Part shown: piece after piece, positions 1-11,700 of the stretch
Numbering within the stretch: the first letter of the stretch is position 1
How the letters are laid out: each line of letters opens with the position of its first letter
From: Ampullaceana balthica
Taxonomy: Eukaryota > Mollusca > Gastropoda > Lymnaeidae
DNA length: 64,000 bases
Direction of reading: 5' to 3'
NCBI GenBank assembly: GCA_944989445.1
Contig: CALYLW010000124.1
Span: forward strand, 799,001 to 863,000
Made by a program: the position numbers and the translations under genes
Notes under the pieces: model-generated
The model's input: the letters and a program-made list of their open reading frames with translations, nothing else
What the model was told of the DNA's origin: nothing
Database searches by the model: none

Positions 1-639
1 CCGGCGGTTTGGTGTATAAAAGTGTGACCTCATCGATAAAAATTCCAAGACCCACTGGACGTTTACAGGTTGAGAGCTCAAGAGTGACCGGGGTAGGGGG
101 GGGGTTCGTGGCTTCCCCATGATATATTGAAACATTATAACTTCTTGGTGTCTGAACTTTCAGACATACCAAATCAATAATGACCACTTTATTAAAGATA
201 CAAGTTAAGCATTATTCAATAACTACCGAAATACCCGCGCGCTGCAGCGGAAAAATAGTATTTCAGTTTGCGTTGAAATCTGCGTAACAAATTGCTAGAA
301 GATGGGACAATAAGTAACAAAGACAATCGAAAAGTTCAATATGACAACTGACATTTCCGTCGTACCAACAAAATAAGTACGTTCATCGGTTTCAGTTACA
401 GCAGGAAAGCCGCCTATTAAATATTGCTGACCGTTAAGATCGTTGCGCATTGAATTTCGAAATGAAACCTGCTTAACTTTTAGTCATGAGGCTTTTAATG
501 ACCTTTATTTTCTAAATATGACTCATTGTAGCCAGAAATCTTCACGGGCGTGTACTCAATCTCTTTCTAAAGTTTCACGGTGATCAGTAACTAAAATAAT
601 ATTTATACAGCTTATATAAGAAACAAAATGACGTTATGC

Positions 640-1075
640 CCCCTCCCCCCCCCCGGGCCCAATTGGTGCAAAATGTTATTTCAAAACACCAATAGATTTC
701 AATCTTGATCATTATGAATATAATTTTTTGAAAATATTTGTCGACGTCGTGTAAAATCAAATGGGGATAAATTTGACTTTAAGGGCCCTTGGCAAAAACA
801 GTACAAGACTTGTAAGTCTCCAAAAGCCTGAAGATATCAATCTAGGTCATGATGGAGATATGTGTCTATATTATTATAAATTGCTTAAAATCTAATGGGA
901 AATAAAGCTATAAAAGTTTAAGAAAAATTATTTGGGGCCCCGGCCCAGAAGGAATAAACTTTAGTAGTTTAACCCTTATAGAATTTATACACGGGCCATC
1001 AATTTTTTTAGATTTAATTTGGTCAATAATCCATCCATTTACCCAGTAGCCACTGTTTGTTTAAAGTATTAAATA
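640..1075 (+). repeat. dispersed repeat, first arm of an inverted pair
   Basis: This AT-rich repeat contains phrases such as gatggagatatgtgtcta and ccatccatttacccagta. They recur in reverse complement around 3480-3760, and a diverged direct relative lies at 3105-3375. It has no coding potential. The flanking 1-640 and 1076-1690 show nothing I can name apart from homopolymer-rich sequence. Confidence 0.6.
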
Positions 1076-1691
1076 ACATAATTTGCAATATGTCACTGTC
1101 ACGCAAGTAGTGTCTGTCCGTGACTCTATGCGAGGTAACTCCCGATAAAAAAATATAGAGAAGAAAAAATGTTGCTTTCGAGATTAACAAAATATGTTTA
1201 TGGCCATAAAATATTGTGACTTGGCGTCATATGAGCTTTTATTTAATGTGTGAAGGGAACGAAGTAAAAAGAGCCATGTTTTATTTGATGTGATTAATTT
1301 TTTTTTAATAAGTGTCCGTTTTTGTGTATGTGTCCATGTAAATATTACGTACGTAATTAAACATTTAATTTTCTATATCAATGTATAACATTTGTTTTTC
1401 GCTTTATTAAATTTACAATTCGTTGTCGTTTGGTTGTCAAGTTTCGATGCGTTTTGAACTACAAAGCCATTATTTGGTACTGCAAATGAAATTTGTCAAC
1501 TTATGCTTTAGTTTAGCGTTTGTTTTTTTTCTTTTAGACACCTTGAGATTGCATATTTGTATGTTTAAAAAAATAACATATTTAAAAATCGGACTCCTCC
1601 CCACAATAGTTTTTGTTTTGTTATTTACATGTAATATTTTAATGCGTCTTAGACTAATTTTGAAAAAAATATTTGCTTTTAATATAGAACT

Positions 1692-2221
1692 GGAAAGGGT
1701 GCTGACTTGACAATAATGAAAACGTTTATTTCAATTCCTAAAAACGTGTATATTAAACTGTATAAACTATTAACTGTTGATACTTTAATATTTTCTTTTA
1801 TCGAGGGATAAAGTTTACTTCAAAGTTTTCATGCAAAATAAATAGTTCTTTGTTATTCATATTTGTAAATAGTTACAATTTTTCGTTTACATGTTTTTGA
1901 TACATGTGGTGGTAATAATGTATGGACCAATGGGCGCATAAACTGACAAGTCATAATAGATCTTGAAAAAGTGTTGACTTGACAATAACAAAAATATGAA
2001 TTACTAAATCGTGTATGTTAAATTGTAAATATGATTAACAGTTGATAATTTAATCTTTTCTGTTATCCTGTGACGAACTTTGCTTACTACGTTTCATGCA
2101 AAATAAATAGTTCTTTGTTATTAACATGAGTAAAAATTACATTTTATTTTTTACATATTTTGGTAATGTTGTGCTAATAGTGTATGGACAAATGGGCGAA
2201 TAAATGATAAGTCATAATCAT
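1692..2221. repeat. two tandem ~265-bp repeat units
   Basis: Two diverged direct copies lie side by side. Both contain gctgacttgacaataa or gttgacttgacaataa, then tttcatgcaaaataaatagttc, then tgtatggac(c/a)aatgggcg and a variant of tgacaagtcataat. The second unit starts near 1961. The short open frame near 1423-1710 is AT-biased and probably not a gene. From 2222 to 2960 I see only low-complexity AT-rich DNA with short chance open frames. Confidence 0.7.
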
Positions 2222-2962
2222 CAATGAAGCTTAAACTGCTTCAAATCACAGATGTGCTTGATGTGGATCACATTAAAGTCACATAATTTATTTTTAACTC
2301 GCTGTGTTGTATTATTGGTGCACTGATAATGGGTGCGAACTATTCAATGCCGCAAGCTAACGTCCGGCTGACTCCTCAGCAATATTTGTTAACACTTCGA
2401 ACTTCAAACTTATTTGCTGCAGTATCGACGTATGATGTGTGTAATTCCCTATGCAAATACTATTATCATGATTATATCATTATTAATCATGCAATCTTAT
2501 ATAACGCGAAGCCTTAGCTTGGCGGTTTTCTCATAACACATTTATTCGTATATATAATCAAAATATATTCTATGCTATGTCCGTTCTAACGCTAGATTTT
2601 AGAAAGCGCACCGCTAAAAAAATAGCCTTTAAAAAATACAGCACGCTATTTTCAAACGTCCGCATAAAATTGTTCAATATGGAAAAGAGATTTAATTTTT
2701 CTCGCTTGGTCTCTAAATTTTCTGATCATTTACTATGCGGCTTTCAGGCAAAAGGGACAATTACAAAAACTGAAATATATCCATTTTGAAAACTTCCGTC
2801 ATTTTTGACGGGTAATACACTATTCTTTATGTAACTCATGTTAAAAAATGACATACTGGGCATCCGCCCCTAATAAATTGTATTTTAACAACTTTTTATG
2901 CTCGCAATATTGGCAAGAGTGTATTCAACAACTTCCCAAAGTTTTATGGTCATTCGATGAAT

Positions 2963-3088
2963 AAAATATTGTGGTTTATTTAAAGCCGTATAAATAGTAA
3001 TATTAAATATTGTGGTTTATTTAAAGCCGTATAAATAGTAATATTAAATATTGTGGTTTATTTAAAGCCGTATAAATAGTAATATTAA
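2963..3088. repeat. 41-bp tandem repeat, three copies
   Basis: Three essentially identical 41-bp units carry gtggtttatttaaagccg at 2971, 3012 and 3053. The near identity suggests a recent expansion. Confidence 0.9.
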
Positions 3089-3104
3089 AGGGCTCGGGAG
3101 CAAA

Positions 3105-3375
3105 ATCGATGTAAGATGTAAATTTCAAAACAACAGATGATTTCAATCTGGTTCATGATTAAAATATTGGTTTCTCAAAAATTGTAAAAATGGTATGAAA
3201 TCGAATGGGAGAATTAGTCTTAAACGTTTACGAAAAAGACATTAGGTGCCCTCGTCTCCAAAAGATTGGATAATATGCGTTAAATGCCCCATATTATTTT
3301 ATTATTGGCCATCAAGTTTTAATATGACAAGTTTGGTGAAAATCCATCCATTTTACACAGTATCCAAAGTTTAAA
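3105..3375 (+). repeat. diverged direct copy of the 640-1075 repeat
   Basis: It shares the order of motifs with 640-1075: tttcaaaaca, gatttcaatct, cgaatggga, ggccatcaa, then aatccatccattt. The divergence indicates an old copy. Confidence 0.5.
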
Positions 3376-3479
3376 CAACTTTGTATATAGCTCATATTAG
3401 GATAAAAAACTACATTTCGGCCCCCTGCCCCCAGTGATGCACATAATGCCATTTTTAACATGAGTTATATAACCGATAT

Positions 3480-3760
3480 TTTAAAAAGTGGCTGCTGGGT
3501 AAATGGATGGATTATTGACCAAATTTGATATAACAAATTAAAATTATAAAGGGTAACGAACTCCTAACGTCGGTTCCTTTGGGGTGGGGGCCCAAAATAA
3601 TTTTTTTCATAACATTTTAAAGATTTACTTCCCTTTATATTTTAAGCAATTTAAATAAATATAGACATCATATCTCCATCATGACCAAGATTGAAATCTT
3701 CAGGCCTTATGAGATATGCACATTCTGCACCCATTTTGCACGGGGCCTTTAATATAATTT
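3480..3760 (-). repeat. inverted copy of the 640-1075 repeat
   Basis: The reverse complement matches 820-1060: gggtaaatggatggattatt, then gggggcccaaaataattttt, then catatctccatcatgacc. Together with the first arm it makes an interrupted inverted repeat spanning about 2.7 kb. Confidence 0.65.
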
Positions 3761-3843
3761 TATTCCCCGTTTGATTTTACACGACATTAATATTCCAAGT
3801 TTTGTCAAAATCCATTTACACAGTATCCAAAGTTTAAACAAAT

Positions 3844-4378
3844 TTTATTTAGCTCATATAAGGTGAAAAAACTACATTTGGGCTCCCGGACCCCAGTGAG
3901 TGATAATTTAAATATTATTTTCGCCTTTACCAATGCGAGAGTGTACTCAATAACTTCCCAATGTTTCATGCCTTTACCTACACGGGAAATTGGAGAATTA
4001 GTGATGAGTCAATTTTTATATAGCTCAAATAAGGAAAAACCTACCTTTTTGGCCCTCCTCATGAGTGGAAATTTTTAAATTCTTTTTCACCAATTATCGT
4101 TTTGAGAGTGTACTCACCAACTTCCCCAAATTGCATGCTCCTACCTACACGGGAAATCAGAGATTTAATTATGAGTCTGTTTTATAATACTCATATGAGG
4201 GAAAAACTACATTTGGGCCCCCGGCCCCCCATGGTTGGCAATTGTAAAATTATTTTTCGCCAATTATCGTCGTGAGAGTGTACTCAACAACTTCCAAAAG
4301 TTTCATGTTTCTACCTACACGGGAGATTGGAGAATTAGTGATGAGTCAGTCAGTCAGTGAGTGGGGGCTTAGCCTTTT
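3844..4378 (+). repeat. three tandem ~168-bp units ending in a TCAG microsatellite
   Basis: The units repeat a variant of gaaaaactacatttgggc, then gagagtgtactcaa, then cctacacgggaaat. The last unit runs into gagtcagtcagtcagtgagt and then ttagccttttattagtatag. Core units followed by a short microsatellite and a fixed end resemble non-autonomous Helitron-like elements described in molluscs. That assignment is inference, since no 5' TC or 3' CTRR end was verified. Confidence 0.55.
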
Positions 4379-5009
4379 ATTAGTATAGATAGAAGATTCA
4401 CACAAAAAAATACAATCCTGTCACCTAGATCAGTGCTTCTCAAACTCTTTAGTATGGCGGACCGGCAGGAGTTTTTCCATTGCACCAGGGCTGGTGCACT
4501 ATTTTCCCTGTACAGACATGGTAGCGACATGACCACATGGCCTACAGCCCAAAAACATTTCGTATGAATTCGGTTATTTATATGCTTTATGTCATCCAAC
4601 AATTTTGAAAAGAATAATCACTTGTCTCCACTGGTCTTGATGGCCGTGGGCGGTAACTTCTTTACTTCAACTATGTTCTTCATCGGAAAGGACGGGAACT
4701 TTGCATTTTTCTCTTAAAATGTTGCTTGAAAAATAAAAATTCTCAAAAGCTGGGTCTCATTTTTATTAATAATGAAAAAAATATATATTAATAGTCAATG
4801 ATTATCTCCCTTATTATGTGAGTAACATAATCAATTTTAATTGTGTTGTTTTTGTTTCTAGTTAAAGTTACCAATCTTATTAAACTTTACAAATCGACAA
4901 ATAGCATAAAATATATTTTTTTTGTTTTGTATTTAGTGTTAACCTATAGAATAGGTGCGAAAATCATTGCATTCCACTGTCATTGTATCCCTAAATATAA
5001 GGATCGAAG
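4379..5009. repeat. repeat-rich DNA with a probable hAT end and host unit of the next element
   Basis: At about 4431 the phrase cagtgcttctcaaactcttt looks like a hAT terminus; no partner end was found. The segment 4925-5009, ending ...gtatccctaaatataaggatcgaag, is the left part of a unit that resumes after the hAT insertion at 6592 and has a relative at about 6905-7010. Confidence 0.45.
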
Positions 5010-5104
5010 CAGTGCTGCCAGTGACAGTTTTGGGAAAAACCTAGCCAACGCGTCGAAAAAAACCTAGATCCGAAAGAAAAACATAGACACGCTAAAAATA
5101 AACA

Positions 5105-5447
5105 AATATGACGTCATTAAGCGCCCCACCCCCCCCACCCCGACCAAAAAAAAGGCCGCATTTCCTGTTTGAAAATTAGATTGTTTCAAATCAATTTATT
5201 GTCATTTAAGTGTGTATTTAGTGTGAGCTACAGTCTAATATCGTAACTCACGCCAAGCCATTTAAAACGCCATTAACTAAATTTTAAGCAACCAAATATT
5301 TAAGTGGAACTTTCGTTTCAAGTTGCGCGTTTTTTTATGTGACGTCACAGTTCTGAAACATCCCCCTTCCCCTTGTCATATCACTAAAGTATGACCCCCT
5401 TCCCCCCAGATGCATGTCGTCATTTATGGACGGTCCCTAAGGTACCA
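5105..5447. mobile_element. MITE of the gtccataaa...gacgtca type, nested in the hAT
   Basis: The right end reads gtcgtcatttatggacggtc and the left end contains tgacgtcatt. The interior matches the MITE at 50190-50757, including aagcaa(c/t)caaatatttaagtgga and tgtgacgtcaca, but without the SINE found there. It therefore serves as the empty-site reference. Confidence 0.65.
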
Positions 5448-5571
5448 GTATGTTCTACATAAGTATTTGTAAAATATACTGACTTGCATCTGCATTTCTT
5501 CATCACTTTGTCATCTTCCTTATAAATGAAAATCTTATCAGCATTCTTGGAATCATTCTTATTTTATCTAT

Positions 5572-5772
5572 TACAGACGCTCCTCCTATACAGAAGATTA
5601 TTGAGTCCTACCCTTAACCAGTGTTTATGTCTCGTCTTTTATTTTTATTTGAATTTTAAATGTTGATAGAGTTTTGGTTCTCCTCGTTTGATCAGACAAC
5701 CTGTTCCACTTCCAAATTCCGGACGGAAAAGAATTTGTATGTGTTTGTTCTGGCATACGGAATAAAAAAAAA
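5572..5772 (-). pseudogene. 3' fragment of the non-LTR retrotransposon
   Basis: The reverse complement contains the same 3' end as the LINE at 31007-32805: fragments of the last reverse-transcriptase-protein segment, then cagaagat and the tail motif read here as cagacgctcctcctata. It is 5' truncated, as is usual for target-primed insertion. Confidence 0.75.
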
Positions 5773-6591
5773 GTGTTATTTTAACTATGTCTATCTTAAG
5801 GTTGTTTTAAGTTATTTTTAGATTAAACCATGTATACGTGGAAGAATATTCTCTCAACGCAGACAGAAGCAAATGGTCGAGCTGTTAAGTTTGCCATGAA
5901 GTCTAATAAAATTATATATTTTGGCTCATTCAAACTGTTTTATCTTTTACAAAAATTCTTCAGACAGATGGGACCGCAGCAGCACCACCTTTCGAATTTA
6001 GTGTGATAAAGCCATCCTATATAATAAAAGGCAAGTTTCTGTCCGTTCTGTCCCGTCATCTATAGCGATTGGTCCTCAAACACATATGACTATTTTATGC
6101 AGACGTTCAAAATGAGTTATTTTTGGTGCAGTATTTCTTCCAAGACTTTATTTTTAGGTTTGCGCGATGGGATTTATAGTCAAAAGCTCCATTTTTACGA
6201 GTTATTTATGTTAACTATAATGAATAGTATTTTTGACGCGATGCACATGTAATGCCGGTCGAGACGGCTGTTGGAGGGGAGTTATAACAGGCCACGGAAC
6301 GGTGGCGGAACGTCCTTGGACTGGCTTTGTTGCACGTAGATATCATAATGTAACATGACAGAGCGGCTGAAAAAACTGTTGCCACCTTATGCTTAAAACT
6401 ATTTTTGAAAAACCGAATTTATTTAGGATATTAATTGCACATATTTATTAATTTTTGTACTTTAACGTAGTTTATTTATTTTTTAAAGAAAAACCTAGAT
6501 TATGGCTATTTTAAAAATAAAAAACCTAGAAACCTAGACAAGGTCGAAAAAACCTAGATCTAAGTTGAAAAACCTAGCGCTGGCAGCACTG

Positions 6592-7100
6592 GATCGAAGT
6601 AAAGTGGCGTGCCACTTATATAAATTTTTTTATTTTTTTTTATTTTTATTTTTTTTTGAATTGAATCAATTTTATTTGTTATATAAAAAAAACTATTTTA
6701 AATTAAATATTTAAAATATAAAATAACGAACCAATCTCATCTGCTTGTTTTAATCAAACTCAGTCTATAACTAGGGTAAGATTAACATAATAATTCAATG
6801 GAATATTGTTCCCCATTAAAAGGGGCGAATTTAAGTGGTGTGCCACTTATGTAAAGTGATACTTTTTTTTTGTTTTTTTGTTTTTTTTTAATAAAGACAT
6901 GATTTTATTTTATTTGGATTTAGTGTATGTAATTGGTGCAAAAATCATTTCTTTTTATTGTCATTATATCCCTATTTAAAGGGATCGAAGTCAAGTGGCA
7001 TGCCACTTAAATATATATAGTTTATTTTTTATATTTTTTATATTTTTTTTTATTTTTTTAATTTTTTTTTATAAATTACATACATATTTTATATGAATTG
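6592..7100. repeat. tandem units carrying a 16-bp palindrome
   Basis: Three units carry aagtggcgtgccactt, aagtggtgtgccactt and aagtggcatgccactt near 6600, 6834 and 6994; the last is a perfect palindrome. Each is preceded by gggatcgaag or a gggcgaattt-like variant and followed by AT-rich sequence. The stretch 7101-7790 is T-rich with no supportable gene. Confidence 0.6.
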
Positions 7101-7789
7101 ACAAATAAAATAAAATACAAATATTTGATTATAACAAATAAAATGTACATTATATATTATTTCTTAAACGTAAAAACCTTAATTATCTTCTGTTATGTTT
7201 AATATCATGTTTTGAATTGTTTGTCTAAACATGTGTTCTAATGTTATGTTTGTGTAACTGTGGTTATGGAAAAAAGCCTTAAGTCTGTGATGCCATATGT
7301 GTTTTCTGTACTTTGAAAGTATGTTTAAGCTTATTGTTTGTTGTTTCTTGTTTATAGAGTCTGGTATTATGTTTAGTGTTATTGCTTTGTCTATATCTAC
7401 CTTGTGTATTGTGCCTGCTTGTATGAATTGTTGGAGTGTGTTTTTAGTTTGTAAAATTGTATTGCATGTGAGATATAAATGTTGTTCAGTCTCATCAGCT
7501 CCTTACCTACAGAGTGGACAGCCTATTCTTGCCCCTCTGTCTTTATAATTTCTTGATGAGACTGGTGTTGTATTGTAAATTAGTCTGTATGTTATTTCTT
7601 GTTCTTTATTTGGTATTTCTTTGATATGTGTATTTTTAAAAGTTTCCTCAGTGTTTGTAATTCCATAAACTTGTGTCCATTTAATTCTATTGTTCAGAGG
7701 TGTTGCTTGTCTTTTTATTAAATGTGTATATATTTCTTTGGTTGTTTTGTGCAATACTTCTTCATTACCTTTTATTGCTTTGATGCATT

Positions 7790-8305
7790 TTTAAATCCCT
7801 TATATTAACTTCGTGGCCGGTCATCTCTGTCGTCATCTCATGGGCGGGCGGAAAAACAAAAGTAAGAAATGAACCACTTTCCGTGATCCGATCGAGCTGA
7901 AATTTGGCACACGGACCCGTCTAACCTAACAATGCATCGTATAAAAATTTCAGATCGATCGATCGTACCGTAATTAAATTAATGCATTTTTTAGTTTATC
8001 CTTATATGAGGTATGTAATTGGAATTCACGGTTTGTTATTGTTTTTTTCCCACGTGAAAGTTTGAGTTGACGCTTTGAGGCGACCCATCGACGTGCCCGC
8101 GTGCTTTTGTTTACATTTTACGTGTCATGCTGAGCTCGGTCAAGCGAATCGGTGACCAGACTTTTCCCCCTCTACCACAAGGGTTATGAAGCAAAGTTGA
8201 GTTACGACAGATTCAGTCTGTAAATATTTGTAAATACTTTTAGATATGTCTCATATATAAGGGATTTATAGTCAAAAACTTTGTTTTTACGGGTTTATAT
8301 ATATT
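7790..8305 (-). repeat. repeat family A, single inverted copy
   Basis: This is the reverse complement of the units at 23412-25087. It carries the phrase for gtgccaaatttcag, the gatcgatcgatc core, cacgtgaaagtttgag, and ends tttatagtcaaaaactttg. The ends aaatcccttata and tataagggattt are inverted. No coding capacity is seen; the 117-residue open frame beginning near 8324 overlaps an SLC23-like exon antisense and is spurious. Confidence 0.75.
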
Positions 8306-8583
8306 TCCCTACGTCGCCCAACCATGCGGGACACCACGCACGCACGCCGACTCTCTAGCCCTCCTCCCGCCCCCTTCACCAAAGTGAGTAAGTGCAAACG
8401 AGCATGGCGAATGACCCTCGCTACGGTGTGTCCGTTCTTTCGCCACTTTCTTTGCACTCTCCATGAGCAAGTCTGCGGCGTGTGCTACGCCGAGGGGCTT
8501 CTAGTTTTATATACATATTTCTGGAGAGCAGAACTTGCTACGTGTTTATATGTGTATGTACAATTTGAGATCCAAACACTTAC

Positions 8584-8707
8584 GGGAATCAGCTGGAAAA
8601 CAGCAAATCTTGATCTCGGTTTTGACTTACTCCCCTTGCCTATCCTTGGTAAAGGAACCTTGACCTTTGGTAGGTAAAGTATGAAGATCATGACTAGTAC
8701 CATGCAG
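8584..8707 (-). CDS. SLC23-like exon 6
   Basis: The acceptor is attcccacag/ctg. It encodes a hydrophobic helix, [20 protein letters not shown], a basic loop, and VFQLIP, followed by donor /gtaagt. The next exon was not located to the left. Confidence 0.88.
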
Positions 8708-11700
8708 CTGTGGGAATAGCAGAAATTGTTAGAACAAGATTTAAACTTTGTTTAATTTACTTCTTATATGAGTGTAGTAACTGTATAGTTAAACTACACA
8801 ACCTTGCATCCATTATCTTCATTCAATCACTTGTAAAAATCACACAAAACAAGAGTTTCTTTCATTAACCACCAGCCCACTTTTGTTTTGTTTTTGTTTT
8901 TTGTTGGTTTTATTTTTCATTGTCCATTGTAAACAAAAAGGACTACACAACATTATGAAATACGTAGACGTGGCTGACACCTTTTTAAAAGGAAAATTGC
9001 GGAATGATCCCTTTCTACTTATGGCTGGTTTTCCCTACTATACCTGACCTAAACATCTCAGTAACTTATTATTTACATGTTCAATTGTATCCATTCTTAA
9101 GTTTGAGCTTTAATTCGAAATCCAGATCTGTATTATTTAAAGGATCATTTGAGTAAGATGATCCGAAACAAATAAAATAAGTTAACGTAAACATTACAAT
9201 ATCCCTATGAAGTTTATAACACAAAATCTGACAAAATATAACAAACAAATAATATGAAATAAACAATGAGCATTTATGAGTGTACTTAAAATTGTTTAAA
9301 AAGTTTATTTGTGTTTTCTAAACCTATGATCATTTGAGTAAGATGATCCGAAACAAATAAAATAAATTAACGTAAACATTACAATATCCCTATGAAGTTT
9401 ATAACACAAAATCTGACAAAATATAACAAACAAATAATATGAAATAAACAATGAGCATTTATGAGTGTACTTAAAATTGTTTTAAAAGTTTATTTGTGTT
9501 TTCTAAACCTATGATCATTTGAGTAAGATGATCCGAAACAAATAAAATAAATTAACGTAAACATTACAATATCCCTATGAAGTTTATAACACAAAATCTG
9601 ACAAAATATAACAAACAAATAATATGAAATAAACAATGAGCATTTATGAGTGTACTTAAAATTGTTTTAAAAGTTTATTTGTGTTTTCTAAACCTATGAT
9701 CATTTGAGTAAGATGATCCGAAACAAATAAAATAAATTAACGTAAACATTACAATATCCCTATGAAGTTTATAACACAAAATCTGACAAAATATAACAAA
9801 CAAATAATATGAAATAAACAATGAGCATTTATGAGTGTACTTAAAATTGTTTTAAAAGTTTATTTGTGTTTTCTAAACCTATGATCATCATGTTCACATT
9901 TATTTTCTAGATTCCATACAAGATTCGATTATGTGAAAAAACAAATTTATATTAATTGAGTTGAAACCATGATGCAATTATCTAAATCTTTTTCATTGAG
10001 CAACATATTGAACAACGATGTTTGGAGACTGTTAAAAATGCGAATTTACCTTAGCGCCACAATGAAATTAGGTTTGGAGTAAATGCTTGGCAGCCTGAAG
10101 AGAGACACGCCGATGAGTGAGATGGTACAAGCTACAGTGATCGGACCAATGAAGCGTAGCACGAGCCCTAGCAACCCAAAGCCACCGAAAATAACTTCCA
10201 CTAAGGAAGCCACCATCAGAGCGCCAGCCATCTGTGAAGTAATTTCAAAGTGCATACGCCATGACAAATCCTATTATTGTATTGGCAGTTTTATAAGACT
10301 TTGTGCTGCTACAAAAATACAACAATAATGTGTTTCAATCAGGTTTTGTTTATTATAAATTTTCTTGAAATCTTGATCGAATAATGGTTGGGGGACGATC
10401 ATCACCCTCTCAATAATGTATAAAAATCATTTCTTTCTAAATCTTCATAAGTATTTACCTTTACTAACGGTAGGTCAGTGCACCTAATTCAATGGAACCG
10501 AAATGGATATTTTAAAGACTATGTATAAAACTATTCGCACTGTAGTTGGGAAATATAACAAAATTTAAGCCAATACCCGGCTTTCTAAAAAATAATTTAT
10601 CTTACATTAAAATCACATGTGCTTAAAATGACTGTTATTGGTAGGACATTATTTAATGGGTCTGATAATTATTTTAAAACTGCTCTACGCCCTTTCATTT
10701 CTACTATCATTTGCTATCAAATTTTTTTTTAAACATATTTTAGAATTCCCCCTTATGTTGTTTATTTATTAATTAGTGGGAGCATCCCTTAGCTCCCCTA
10801 ACACACGTGTATGACGTACTTCCTGCAGCCTCCATGTGATTCCAGGTAACGGATCGTATGCGTCCCCAATCGATGACGTGTTGGCTCCAACCGTGACATT
10901 CGATAACCAACTATCCGTTGACACTGTGGACAACGTAAATATTTGAACAATAAGCCAACTGGTCAATTTAAATGTAAAAAAGAACGATTTGTTTACATTT
11001 TACCCGTGTTCATTTTAAGCGATCGCTATCAACGATTTGAACAGAAATCAGTCAACTACAAATAGATGCCATTAGTTGTGTGTACTTTGGTATGTTGAAA
11101 TTGCAGTTACGTCATCGAAAAGCAGGTTGGAATAATTCAAAGACTAGGGCCAGTGTGTAACAACGGAGGCAGGAGGGTTAAAACAAGAACAATTACGTCA
11201 AAATAAGGACCAGTACATCAGTATGAAGGCGAGTAAGTCAGACTAGTTTTCGGTAAATCATAGTAGTAGCAAATACGTCATACTAAGGGCAACTACATCA
11301 GAATAAGGGCCAGCACGTCATACTAAGGACAACTACTTCAGAATAGGAGCCAGTACGTCAGAATAGTGGCCATGACGTCAGAACAAGAGCCAGTACTTCA
11401 GCATATGCTCCTGCACGTCGTGCTAAGGACAACTACATCAGAATAGGGCCAGTACGTAAGAATAGTGCATGGTCAATACGTTCGACTAAACGCCAGTACG
11501 TTATACTACCTTGATGCTGTGCATCTGGTTGTATCTTCTTGCACTGCCACGCAGGATCACGTTGCAGGGCTAGGAGGGGCACCAGAAATGACGAGGACGG
11601 ACCTTGAAAGATGGGCAACCTGGTGAATTAATAAATGTCCATATAAACAATCGCCCTGGTCAGCGGCAAGAAACACATTAAGGATTAATCTTGCGAAGGA

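Larger units (their letters stand above)
5010..6591. mobile_element. non-autonomous hAT element with 8-bp target duplication
   Basis: Terminal inverted repeats cagtgctgccag and ctggcagcactg bound the element. It is flanked by perfect copies of gatcgaag at 5002-5009 and 6592-6599. The 8-bp duplication and CAG...CTG ends fit the hAT superfamily. The interior contains repeated aacctaga motifs near both ends, a nested MITE and a LINE fragment. No transposase remains. Confidence 0.85.

Noticed and set aside
1423..1710. 95-residue plus-strand open frame with hydrophobic stretches
   Set aside because: It is T-rich sequence giving Phe/Leu runs; no splice sites, start context or family resemblance.
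4369..4602. 77-residue minus-strand open frame
   Set aside because: It overlaps a probable hAT terminus and ends in repeat sequence; no coding signal is convincing.
8324..8677. 117-residue plus-strand open frame
   Set aside because: It is antisense to SLC23-like exon 6 and a family A repeat; composition shows no protein family.
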